Source: Alphaproteobacteria bacterium (GTDB lineage Bacteria > Myxococcota_A > UBA796 > UBA2385). Taken from it: a DNA stretch of 64,000 nt. The notes under the pieces were generated by a model. That model made no database searches. It was given only the letters and a program-made list of their open reading frames with translations, and was not told the DNA's origin. The DNA lies in assembly GCA_020632755.1 (NCBI GenBank), contig JACKEY010000009.1:179511-243510 (forward strand), read 5' to 3'. Of the stretch, positions 38,966-46,841 are shown piece by piece. Each line of letters begins with the position of its first letter. The first letter of the stretch is position 1. Both the position numbers and the translations under genes were made by a program.

Positions 38966-40030
38966 TCAGCCCACCGGCTCCAGCGGCGCTTCCGGCGGCT
39001 CCTCGCCCCCGATGGCCGGGGGCGGCCCGCCGACCCGGTGGGGCTCGCTGGCCCGCCGCTGCACGAAGGGGGCCCGGCGGACCGGGCACTCCGGCAGGTC
39101 GCACTCCGGGCAGCGGGCCTGCTTGCAGGGATCGAAGTGCAGGGCGACGTCCCCGTCGGCGTCCAGCGCGGCCAGGAAGCGGTCCTCGAGCTGGCCCAGG
39201 GCCACGTGGGCCTGCTTCACGGTCCAGTGTTCCGGCGCATAGGCGTGGGCGTCGACGTGCACGATGTCGCCGTGGTGCAGCACCCGCAGGTGGTGCAGGA
39301 CGATGATGCCGGGCACGGGCTCTTCGTCGAAGGTCCGACACAGCCGTCCGATGAGCTCGGGGTCGGTCTCGTCCAGCAGCCCGCCGGCGGCCTCGCGCAC
39401 CAGCTTCAGGCCCGTGCGGGCCAGCAGCAGGCCGACGAGGACGGCCGCGACCGGGTCGAGCCACAGGATGCCGGTCAGCCGCACCAGGAGCAGGCCGATC
39501 AGCACGCCGACGGTGGTCCAGACGTCCGACAGCACGTGGCGGCCGTCCGCGATGATCGCGGGGCTGCCCAGCGCCTTGCCGCGCGACACCAGGAAGGCGC
39601 CCAGGGCCAGGTTGGCCAGCCCGGCTGCACCGGTCACCCACAGGCCCACGTCGAGCTGCTGCAGCTCGACGCCGACGATCAGCGCCCGCACGCCCTGGAA
39701 CAGGATCGCGGCGGCCGCGAAGGTGACCAGCCCGCCCTCGAAGGCGGCGCTCATGTGCTCGATCTTGCCGTGGCCGTAGGGGTGCTCCTCGTCCGCCGGA
39801 TCCGCCGCGAAGCGCAGGGCGAACAGGGCGAAGCTGGCCGCCACGACGTTGACGATGCTCTCGAGGGCGTCGCTGAGCACCGCGGCCGACCCGGTGACCC
39901 ACCAGGCGCCGAGCTTGGCCGCGAAGATGGCGACGCCGGCGACCACCGAGACCATGCCCACGCGCACCCGGGCCCGGGCGTCGCCGGGGGACGCCGCAGG
40001 GTGGCTGGGACCGTGCTCGAGTTCGTTCAC
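38966..40030 (-). CDS. Cation diffusion facilitator metal transporter with Cys-rich tail
   Basis: A 354-aa CDF protein exporting divalent metal ions in exchange for protons at the inner membrane. Six helices between residues about 22 and 210 carry the metal site: S-D-A-L-E-S with Asp54, and H-V-L-S-D in TM5. The loop D-E-E-H-P-Y-G-H-G-K-I-E-H is a family signature. The cytoplasmic C-terminal domain (H-H-L-R-V-L-H-H-G-D) is followed by a Cys cluster C-K-Q-A-R-C-P-E-C-D-L-P-E-C-P that may bind metal. The GTG start is 78 bp from the divergent kinase-ATPase gene. Metal specificity cannot be read from sequence. Confidence 0.93.
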   Translation of the reverse strand: MNELEHGPSHPAASPGDARARVRVGMVSVVAGVAIFAAKLGAWWVTGSAAVLSDALESIVNVVAASFALFALRFAADPADEEHPYGHGKIEHMSAAFEGGLVTFAAAAILFQGVRALIVGVELQQLDVGLWVTGAAGLANLALGAFLVSRGKALGSPAIIADGRHVLSDVWTTVGVLIGLLLVRLTGILWLDPVAAVLVGLLLARTGLKLVREAAGGLLDETDPELIGRLCRTFDEEPVPGIIVLHHLRVLHHGDIVHVDAHAYAPEHWTVKQAHVALGQLEDRFLAALDADGDVALHFDPCKQARCPECDLPECPVRRAPFVQRRASEPHRVGGPPPAIGGEEPPEAPLEPVG

Positions 40031-40071
40031 GAGGGACCGCGGGGGAAGCGGCGCTGCTGTAGCCCGCACGC

Positions 40072-40077
40072 TACCGT
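40072..40077 (+). promoter_or_regulatory. Putative -10 element (TACCGT) of the kinase-ATPase gene
   Basis: TACCGT preceded by GC, identical to boxes before other genes. It is 31 nt from the proposed TTG start, so this transcript would have a short leader. Confidence 0.35.
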
Positions 40078-40108
40078 ACGGCCTCGCCCTCCCTCCGCGA
40101 GCCCGCCG

Positions 40109-43100
40109 TTGTCCGCCGATGCCCCGCTGACCCTGGGTCCCTTCGTCCTGGCCGAGCGCATCGGCCAGGGCGGCATGGCCGAGGTGTGGCGGGCGCGCAT
40201 CCGGGGCGAGGAGGACGGGGCCCCGGTGGCGGTCAAGGTCCTGACCGCGCGCCGCGTGGGGGACCGCCGGTTCCTGGGGTCGTTCCGGGAGGAGGTCCGC
40301 GCGGTCGCCCGCCTGGACCACCCGGCCATCATCCGCATCCACGACCACGGCGAGGTCGAGCCCGCCGCGGCCCGCCACAGCGACGGCCAGCTGGCCGCCG
40401 GCTCGCCCTGGCTGGCCATGGAGCTCGTCGAGGGCGGCACCCTGGGCCAGCAGCCCCCGACGGACTGGGCGGGCCTGCGCCGCGTCCTGCTGCAGCTGCT
40501 CGACGCCCTGGCCCACGCCCACGCCCGCGGCCTGGTCCACCGGGACCTCAAGCCCGCCAACGTGCTGTGCAGCCCCGACGGCCTGCGGCTGACCGACTTC
40601 GGCGCGGTCCAGGACCGCGACTGGCTGCAGCTGCGGGTCGGCCGCGGCGAGGCCCCCGACGCCGTGTTCGGCACGGTCGCCTACATGCCGCCCGAGCAGG
40701 TGCGCGGCGACTGGCGGGATCAGGGCCCCTGGACCGACCTCTACGCCCTGGGCGCGGTCGCGTGGCGGCTCTGCACGGGCGCACCGCCCTTCCTGGGCGA
40801 GCCCCGCGAGGTGCTCCGCCAGCACTGCCTGTCCGTGCCCGGCGCCTTCCGGCCCCTCTTCCCCGTGCCGGAAGGCTTCGAGGCCTGGCTGCGGGTGCTG
40901 CTCGACAAGGACCCCCGGGTGCGCTTCCCGCGGGCGGCCGACGCCGCCTGGGCCCTGGTGCAGCTGCTCGACCAGCCCGTCGGCCCGGCGCTGCCTCCCG
41001 CTCCCCTCGAGGCGCTGCCGACCTGGGCGACCTTCAGCAGCGGCAGCCCCCCACCCGCCCTCACCGGCACCGAGACCGTCGTGCTGGACGCGGTCGCCGG
41101 ACTGCCCGCGCCGCAGACCAGCACCGCGACGGGGCACCGGGCGCCGCCCCTGCCCGGCACCTGGCGGGGACCGGACCGCCCGCGCCCACCGGTCGCGGCG
41201 CGGGTCGGCCTGGGCCTGTTCGGCCTGCGCACGGTCCCGCTGGTCGGTCGCGAGGCCGAGCGGGACCTGCTGTGGGAGGCCTTCGCCCAGGTGGCCGAGC
41301 AGTCGCGCACCGGCTGCGTGGTGATCACCGGCGAGGCCGGCCACGGCAAGTCCCGCCTGGCGGAAGCGGTGGCCACCCGCCTGGACGAGGTCGGCGCCGC
41401 CGTGGTGCTGCGTGCCTTCCACGGGACCATCGAGGGCGAAGGCGACGGCATCGCCCCGATGCTGGCCCGGCACCTGGCGACGGTCGGGCTGCAGAGCGAG
41501 GAGCTCCGTCGCCGCGTGGCACGGGTGCTGCGGGGGGACGAGGCGCTGGTGGGCGCCGTCGCCGGCCTGATCGACCCGACCGGCAGCCGCCAGGGGCCGG
41601 CCGAGCGCCGCGGCGTGACCATGGAGCTGCTGGCCCGCGAGGCCCGCAGCCGGCCGGTGGTCGTGGTCCTCGACGACCTGCACCACGCGCCGGACGCCGC
41701 GGCCCTGGTCCAGGGCTGCCTGGACCGCTGGCAGGCCCACGGGCCGCGCATCCTGTTCCTGTGCACCTCGCGGCTGCCCGCCTCGGCCCCCCACGTGCCC
41801 GCGCTGCTGGCCCGACCGGGCGTGCAGCACCTGCCCATCGACCCCCTCGACCGCACCGATGCCGGCGCCCTCGTCACCGGGCTCCTCCCCCTCGCCCCGG
41901 CCCTGGCGGACACGGTCGTGCGGCGGGCCGACGGCAACCCGCTGTTCGCGGTGCAGCTGGTCGGCGACTGGGTGGCGCGCGCCGTGCTTCAGCCCGCGGA
42001 CCAGGGCTGGGACCTTCGCCCCGACGCCCACGCGCCGCTGCCGGACGACATCCACGCCCTGTGGGAGGACCGCCTGCACGAGCTCCTGCGCCAGGCCGGC
42101 CCCGACGACCGGGAGTCGCTCGAGCTCGCCGCCGTGCTGGGCCGCACCTTCGCCCCGCTGGAGTGGATCCGGGCCTGCACGGACCGCGGCCTGCTGCCCG
42201 GTCGCGACCTGCTGGACACCCTGGTGCGCGCTGGCCTGGCCGAGCGCCGCAGCGAAGGCGGCCTGTCGTCGGTCACCCTGTCCCACGCCCTGCTGGTCGA
42301 GAGCCTGCTGCGCGCCGCCGCCGAGCAGGAGCGCCTGGTCGGCCTGCACGCGTCCTGCGCCCGGGCGCTGGCGCCCCACGTGCGCGGCCCCGTGCCCGCC
42401 GCGGCCCGGCTGGCCCACCACGCCGTGGCCGGCGGCCTGGACGTCCTGTCGGCCCGGGCCCTGTTCGACCACGCCCGGCTGCGGTTCCGCGAAGGCGACT
42501 TCGAGCGCAGCCTGGCCCTGCTCGACCAGCGCGAGGCCGTGCTCGACCGCATGGGCGTGCCCGTCCTGGACCGCCGGCGGCTGTCGGCCGAGGCCATGCG
42601 CTGCGAGGCGCTGCAGCTCTACCAGGACGCCGAGGTCGCCTACGCCCGCGGGCGCGCGATGATCGAGGCGGCCCGCCGCCTGGGGGACCCGGTGACCCTG
42701 GGCGAGACGCTGATGGCGCACGCCAACTCGGCCCGGGCGATCGGCCGGGTGGACGAGGGAGTCGGCCTGCTGCGCGAGGCGGTGGCCGTGATGGACGGTG
42801 CGACCGTCACGGAGGCGGACGACGAGCTGCACGTCGGCAGCCGCCGCCTGCTGGGCGACATGCTGTGCGCGGCCGGCCAGCTCGACGAAGCGCTGGAGAT
42901 CGCCCGGTCCGCCCGGGCCATGGGCGGCGCGGCCGAGCTTCCGTGGAACCGGGGCTCGCTGTCGTCGCTGGTCGGGCGCATCGAGCAGCTGCGCGGCAAC
43001 CTGGCGGTGGCCGAGGAACACGCCCTGCTGGCCCAGGACAGCCACGCCGAGTCGGGAGATCTGTTCCGCGAGGCCACCGACTGGAACCTGATCGGCGAGA

Positions 43101-43597
43101 TCCGCCGCGCCCGCCAGGACCTCGACGGCGCCGCCCAGGCCTATGAACAGGCCAGCCGCTGCTTCCTGCTGGCCGGCACCCGCGGCGACATGGTCACGCG
43201 GCTCAACCTGGGCATGGTGCACGTGCTGCGCGGCGAGCTCGAGGCCGCGCGTCAGGCCGCGGAGTGGAGCCTGCGGCTGTCCCGCGAGTCGGCCCGGGCG
43301 ATCATCGGCACCTACGCCCGAGCGGTCCGGGCCGTGCCCGCCGCCGCGGCCGGCCAGTGGGTGCTGCTGGCCGAGGACCTGGCCGAGCTGCAGACCGCCG
43401 TCGAGCAGCACGGCATCGCCGACCCCGACCTGGCCCTGTGTCTGCGGCTCGCCGGCGAGCACGCCCGGGGGCGCCGCCCTGCCACCGCGACCGCTGCCTG
43501 GAAGCTCTCCGCCTTCGTCTACGACCGGCTCGGCCAGACCGCCGAGCGCGACGCCGTGCGCGCGCTGCTCGACGGCCTGCGACCGCCCGCCACCTGA
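40109..43597 (+). CDS. Ser/Thr kinase fused to an AAA-type ATPase and TPR domain
   Basis: An about 1162-aa regulator of a type common in myxobacteria. Residues 8-290 are a Hanks kinase: G-Q-G-G-M-A-E-V loop, V-A-V-K-V-L, H-R-D-L-K-P-A-N with Asp146, T-D-F-G and M-P-P-E-Q. After a Pro/Thr linker a P-loop ATPase of the AAA_16/BREX-like signalling class begins with L-V-G-R-E-A-E-R. It has Walker A G-E-A-G-H-G-K-S at 408-415 and a Walker B-like L-D-D-L-H-H near 521. Residues about 780-1160 are TPR-like helices. No transmembrane helix is seen. The start is uncertain: TTG at 40109 is the nearest in-frame candidate to the conserved kinase N terminus, and no ATG or GTG is suitably placed. The radical SAM gene follows after 24 bp. 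Confidence 0.88.
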   Translation: MSADAPLTLGPFVLAERIGQGGMAEVWRARIRGEEDGAPVAVKVLTARRVGDRRFLGSFREEVRAVARLDHPAIIRIHDHGEVEPAAARHSDGQLAAGSPWLAMELVEGGTLGQQPPTDWAGLRRVLLQLLDALAHAHARGLVHRDLKPANVLCSPDGLRLTDFGAVQDRDWLQLRVGRGEAPDAVFGTVAYMPPEQVRGDWRDQGPWTDLYALGAVAWRLCTGAPPFLGEPREVLRQHCLSVPGAFRPLFPVPEGFEAWLRVLLDKDPRVRFPRAADAAWALVQLLDQPVGPALPPAPLEALPTWATFSSGSPPPALTGTETVVLDAVAGLPAPQTSTATGHRAPPLPGTWRGPDRPRPPVAARVGLGLFGLRTVPLVGREAERDLLWEAFAQVAEQSRTGCVVITGEAGHGKSRLAEAVATRLDEVGAAVVLRAFHGTIEGEGDGIAPMLARHLATVGLQSEELRRRVARVLRGDEALVGAVAGLIDPTGSRQGPAERRGVTMELLAREARSRPVVVVLDDLHHAPDAAALVQGCLDRWQAHGPRILFLCTSRLPASAPHVPALLARPGVQHLPIDPLDRTDAGALVTGLLPLAPALADTVVRRADGNPLFAVQLVGDWVARAVLQPADQGWDLRPDAHAPLPDDIHALWEDRLHELLRQAGPDDRESLELAAVLGRTFAPLEWIRACTDRGLLPGRDLLDTLVRAGLAERRSEGGLSSVTLSHALLVESLLRAAAEQERLVGLHASCARALAPHVRGPVPAAARLAHHAVAGGLDVLSARALFDHARLRFREGDFERSLALLDQREAVLDRMGVPVLDRRRLSAEAMRCEALQLYQDAEVAYARGRAMIEAARRLGDPVTLGETLMAHANSARAIGRVDEGVGLLREAVAVMDGATVTEADDELHVGSRRLLGDMLCAAGQLDEALEIARSARAMGGAAELPWNRGSLSSLVGRIEQLRGNLAVAEEHALLAQDSHAESGDLFREATDWNLIGEIRRARQDLDGAAQAYEQASRCFLLAGTRGDMVTRLNLGMVHVLRGELEAARQAAEWSLRLSRESARAIIGTYARAVRAVPAAAAGQWVLLAEDLAELQTAVEQHGIADPDLALCLRLAGEHARGRRPATATAAWKLSAFVYDRLGQTAERDAVRALLDGLRPPAT

Positions 43598-43621
43598 CGG
43601 CATCCTCCTCCCGACCCGCCC

Positions 43622-44491
43622 GTGACCGCCTCCTCCGACCCGACCCTGCCCTTCCTCCACCTGGACACCCTGTGGCTCCAGGTGACCGGCACGGTCTGCA
43701 ACATCGCCTGCCGCCACTGCTTCATCAGCTGCGGCCCCAAGGTGCGCATCCACGACCTGATGACCGTGGACCAGTGCCGCGCGGCCATCGACGCCGCGGC
43801 CGCCCACGGCTGCCGGGCCTACGCCTTCACCGGCGGCGAGCCCTTCCTGCACCCCGACATCCTGGCCCTCGTCGACCTGGCGCTGGCCCGAGGCCCGCTG
43901 GACATCCTGTCCAACGGCATGCTGATCGACGAGCCGCTGGCCCAGGCGCTGGCCCGGCGCTTCCGCGAGGCGCCGCACGGCTTCGACGTACGCATCAGCC
44001 TGGACGGGCTGTCGGCAGAAGAGAATGACCCGGTGCGCGGCCGGGGTGTGTTCGACGCCACCGTGCAGGGCATCCGGAACCTGGTGGCGGCGGGCATGGA
44101 GCCCGTGGTGGCGGTGACCACCGTGCACGCCGACCACGAGTCGGCCCAGGGGCGGCAGGCCTTCTACGAGCTGCTGCGCGGGCTCGGGGTCGCCCACCCT
44201 CGCGTGAAGCTGATCCCGCCCTTCCGGATCGGGCGCGAGGCCCGCCGCAGCGGCGGCTACGGGCCCCTCGAGCGGCTCACCGCGGCGATGATCGACGACG
44301 ACAGCCCGTGGGTCCTGCAGTGCGGGACCAGCCGCATGGTCACGAACCGCGGGGCCTGGCCCTGCCCGATCCTGGTCAACGACGACGGGGCGCGGATGGG
44401 CGACCGCCTGGACGACGCGCTGCGCCCCTGCACCCTGGGGTCGCCGGCCTGCCACACCTGCCACGTCGAGGGCTTCTCGTGTCGGACCTGA
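43622..44491 (+). CDS. Radical SAM protein with C-terminal cysteine cluster
   Basis: A 289-aa radical SAM enzyme. The cluster motif is Cys26-x3-Cys30-x2-Cys33 (C-N-I-A-C-R-H-C), with a further cysteine at 37. G-G-E-P-F is the SAM-binding G-G-E motif. The C-terminal 50 residues hold about six cysteines (L-Q-C-G-T-S, P-C-P-I, P-C-T-L, A-C-H-T-C-H, S-C-R-T), typical of SPASM or twitch domains carrying auxiliary iron-sulfur clusters. SPASM proteins often modify peptides or small metabolites. No precursor-peptide gene is evident. The next gene, a phosphoesterase, overlaps it by 13 bp, so the two probably act together. Exact substrate unknown. Confidence 0.88.
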   Translation: MTASSDPTLPFLHLDTLWLQVTGTVCNIACRHCFISCGPKVRIHDLMTVDQCRAAIDAAAAHGCRAYAFTGGEPFLHPDILALVDLALARGPLDILSNGMLIDEPLAQALARRFREAPHGFDVRISLDGLSAEENDPVRGRGVFDATVQGIRNLVAAGMEPVVAVTTVHADHESAQGRQAFYELLRGLGVAHPRVKLIPPFRIGREARRSGGYGPLERLTAAMIDDDSPWVLQCGTSRMVTNRGAWPCPILVNDDGARMGDRLDDALRPCTLGSPACHTCHVEGFSCRT

Positions 44492-45315
44492 GCGCCCCCG
44501 CGGCCTGCGTGGACCTCGGCCAGCTGCCGGTCGGCAGCACGGTCGCCTTGTTCGGCGGCATCTACAACAACCACCTGGCCCTGCACGCGACCGTGGCGGA
44601 CGCCCGCCGACGTGGCGCCGCCGCCGTGTTCTTCCTGGGCGACACCGGCGGCTTCGGGCCCCACCCCGACCGCAGCGTCGAGGGCCTGCGCAGCCTGCCG
44701 GTGCACAGCATCGCGGGCAACTACGACCACAGCATCGGCAGCGACGCCGCCGACTGCGCCTGCGGCTACACCGACCCGCGCGACAACCACTTCGCGCAGA
44801 TCTCCTACGACTACACGCTGGCGAACACCGCCGCCGAGCACAAGGGCTGGCTCGCGGCCCTGCCCCACAGCGCGCGGTTCGAGCTCGGCGGGCAGCGGGT
44901 GCTCCTGTGCCACGGCAGCCCCCGCAAGCAGAACGAGTTCCTGTGGCACAGCACGACCCCCGCGGCCTACATCGACGTGCTCTGCCGCGAACAGCAGGCC
45001 GACCTGGTCTGCTGCACCCACACGGGCATGCACTGGGAGCGTCGGCTGGCCGACGGTCGGGGCGTGGTGAACGTCGGGGCGATCGGGCGCCCGGCCAACG
45101 ACGGCCGGACCTGCGTCTGGTACGCCCTGCTGCACAGCACGCCCGCCGGGCTGCGGGCCGAGCTGGTGCCGCTGTCCTACGACCACGAAGGGCTGGCCCG
45201 CGAGATGCGGGACGAGGGGCTGCCCGCGGAGTTCGTCGAGACCATCGAGACCGGCTGGTGGACCACCTGCCTGGAGATCCTGCCTCCCCGCGAGCGAATG
45301 GCCGGGCGGTACTGA
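44479..45315 (+). CDS. Metallophosphoesterase-fold protein with altered metal-binding motifs
   Basis: A 278-aa protein of the calcineurin-like phosphoesterase fold. Usual motif I (D-x-H) is replaced by F-G-G-I-Y-N-N-H. Motif II F-L-G-D-T-G-G-F and motif III G-N-Y-D-H are recognisable, the latter with Tyr in place of His. The later motifs are L-C-H-G-S-P and C-T-H-T-G-M-H. It may keep a modified metal site or be catalytically altered. The GTG start at 44479 overlaps the radical SAM gene, implying coupling. Several cysteines (D-C-A-C-G-Y, V-C-C-T-H) could form an extra site. Substrate not evident. Confidence 0.82.
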   Translation: MSDLSAPAACVDLGQLPVGSTVALFGGIYNNHLALHATVADARRRGAAAVFFLGDTGGFGPHPDRSVEGLRSLPVHSIAGNYDHSIGSDAADCACGYTDPRDNHFAQISYDYTLANTAAEHKGWLAALPHSARFELGGQRVLLCHGSPRKQNEFLWHSTTPAAYIDVLCREQQADLVCCTHTGMHWERRLADGRGVVNVGAIGRPANDGRTCVWYALLHSTPAGLRAELVPLSYDHEGLAREMRDEGLPAEFVETIETGWWTTCLEILPPRERMAGRY

Positions 45316-45411
45316 CGGCGCCCCTCGGACCGCCCCGGGCGTGACAAGCCATGACCGGACCAGGCCCTGCGGGCACGCGACACTGATCCCGTGCCCCGCC
45401 ACGGAGTCCGC

Positions 45412-46260
45412 ATGCAGCGCCGCAAGCTCGTCCTGGTCGATCCCAACCCCGGCCGCCTGGCCGTCTTCGAGCGCGAGCTCGGGAAGCACTTCGAGCTCTA
45501 CGCCTGCGCGAGCCCGGATCTGGCGATCTCGATGGTCTCGACCATGCATGCCCACATCATCGTGGCCACCATGGAACAGGCGCTGGGAGACGGCCTGGAC
45601 CTGGCCAACAACGCCGTCGCGGCCTGTCCCGACCACCGGCCCGTGACCATCGTCTACGGCCAGCCGACCGAAGAAGCCGTCGCCAGCGTACGGATCGGCA
45701 AGCTGGCCGACATCGTCATCGGCCAGGACCTGACCCCGCAGCAGCTGCTGCGCGTGATGGCCCGCCGGCTGAAGGGCGCGGTCGAGCTGGAGCGCTACGT
45801 GCCGCCCCCGATCGACATCGACGCCGACATCAAGAACGGCATCGCCTACTACTCGGCCCGGCCCGCGGCGCCCGCGAAGACCCGACGCCCGCTGCCGGCG
45901 CTCGGCATGGTCAGCCGGGCGCGCCAGACCCTCGACGCCCACGCCCCCGCGCCCGTCGACGACACCCGCGCCCCGCTCCCGCCCAGCGCCTGGACCCGGA
46001 TCCAGGACGCGCTGACCCAGCCGGTCACGCCGCTCATCGAGGACCTGCCCGCCGACCGCCTGCCGACCTGGACCGAGATCGCCCACGCGCGGGCCAAGGG
46101 CCGCAACCTGCGCATCGCCCTGCGCCAGCCCGTCACGCCGCTCATCGAGGAGATCCCGAGCGACGGCCCGCTGACCCTCAGCCAGGTCCTGCGGGCACGG
46201 GCCAGCGGCCGCAACCTGGGGCTGGCCCTGTCGCCGGCCACCTGGCGGCGCGTCGGCTGA
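45412..46260 (+). CDS. Degenerate receiver-domain protein with two 36-residue repeats
   Basis: A 282-aa protein. Residues 5-120 have the alternating beta-alpha pattern of a response-regulator receiver (K-L-V-L-V-D-P-N-P-G-R-L), but the phosphoacceptor Asp is missing: the strand-3 end reads I-I-V-A-T-M-E-Q. It is therefore a pseudo-receiver. Residues 203-238 and 239-274 are two copies of a 36-residue unit beginning Q-P-V-T-P-L-I-E and ending G-R-N-L-x-x-A-L, about 55% identical. The ATG at 45412 with CGGAG about 5 nt upstream is preferred over a GTG at 45391. It follows the radical SAM/phosphoesterase pair by 96 bp on the same strand. Confidence 0.75.
   Translation: MQRRKLVLVDPNPGRLAVFERELGKHFELYACASPDLAISMVSTMHAHIIVATMEQALGDGLDLANNAVAACPDHRPVTIVYGQPTEEAVASVRIGKLADIVIGQDLTPQQLLRVMARRLKGAVELERYVPPPIDIDADIKNGIAYYSARPAAPAKTRRPLPALGMVSRARQTLDAHAPAPVDDTRAPLPPSAWTRIQDALTQPVTPLIEDLPADRLPTWTEIAHARAKGRNLRIALRQPVTPLIEEIPSDGPLTLSQVLRARASGRNLGLALSPATWRRVG
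46018..46233 (+). repeat. Two tandem 108-bp coding repeats
   Basis: Copies at 46018-46125 and 46126-46233 encode the 36-residue units of the pseudo-receiver protein. The first eight residues are identical, and about 20 of 36 overall. Confidence 0.8.
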
Positions 46261-46302
46261 CGGGCCTCCCGCAGCGCGGAAGCGGATGCCCCCCGGGTGC
46301 GC

Positions 46303-46773
46303 TCAGTGCGCCCGGAGCCACTCGGCGCCGGAGAAGCGGATCTCCAGGCCCTGGCTGACGATCGGGCGCAGGTTCGGCGGCGGCGGAGCGACCGTGCCCA
46401 CCGCGTTGATCGCCTTGACGCACTTGTCGTCGTAGGCCTTGTCGCCCGACAGCTTCAGGGGCTTGAGCCCGGTGAAGCTGCCGTCGTCGGCGATCGACAC
46501 GACCAGTCGGGTCTCGATGGAGGGGTTCTTCTTGATGAGGCCCTTGGAGGGCTTCCAGGCCGCGAGGACCTGGGCGCGGACCTGGCCGCCGTAGACGTCG
46601 AGGGGCACGTCCGGGTCGGGCTCGGGCTCGTCCTGCTGCACCGGCGCATCGGGGTTCTCGATGGTCGGGATGCTGTTGAGGAGGGTGTCGAGGTCGCCCG
46701 CGGCCGGGGCATCGTCGGCGTGCGCGGGCGCGCCGAGCAGGACGGCGAGCAACAGGGAAGCGGGGTGCGCCAC
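46303..46773 (-). CDS. Periplasmic TonB/TolA C-terminal-like protein
   Basis: A 156-aa exported protein with a signal peptide (L-L-L-A-V-L-L-G-A-P-A-H-A) and an acidic Pro-rich segment to about residue 55. A TonB/TolA C-terminal-type domain follows: V-R-A-Q-V-L-A-A-W-K, then R-L-V-V-S-I-A-D-D-G-S-F-T-G-L and C-V-K-A-I-N-A-V-G. It lacks the usual inner-membrane anchor helix, since the N terminus looks cleavable, so it is probably a soluble periplasmic linker. The start is a GTG with GGAGG about 5 nt before it. It lies 68 bp downstream of the DUF5690 transporter gene and could share its transcript. Confidence 0.8.
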   Translation of the reverse strand: MAHPASLLLAVLLGAPAHADDAPAAGDLDTLLNSIPTIENPDAPVQQDEPEPDPDVPLDVYGGQVRAQVLAAWKPSKGLIKKNPSIETRLVVSIADDGSFTGLKPLKLSGDKAYDDKCVKAINAVGTVAPPPPNLRPIVSQGLEIRFSGAEWLRAH

Positions 46774-46841
46774 GGGGCCTCCAGGCCATGCGAGAGGAGC
46801 AGCGGCCTAACCGACGGGCATGGGGCTGCATTCCCCCCGCG

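Noticed and set aside
40031..45376. Upstream in-frame extension of the CDF gene to over 2100 codons
   Set aside because: The extra part is antisense to the kinase, radical SAM and phosphoesterase genes and has no family features. The GTG at 40030 fits the family N terminus.
43600..45400. A RiPP precursor peptide beside the radical SAM gene
   Set aside because: No short frame with a ribosome site and a Cys- or Gly-rich core was found between 43598 and 43621 or between 45316 and 45411. The gaps are too small or featureless.
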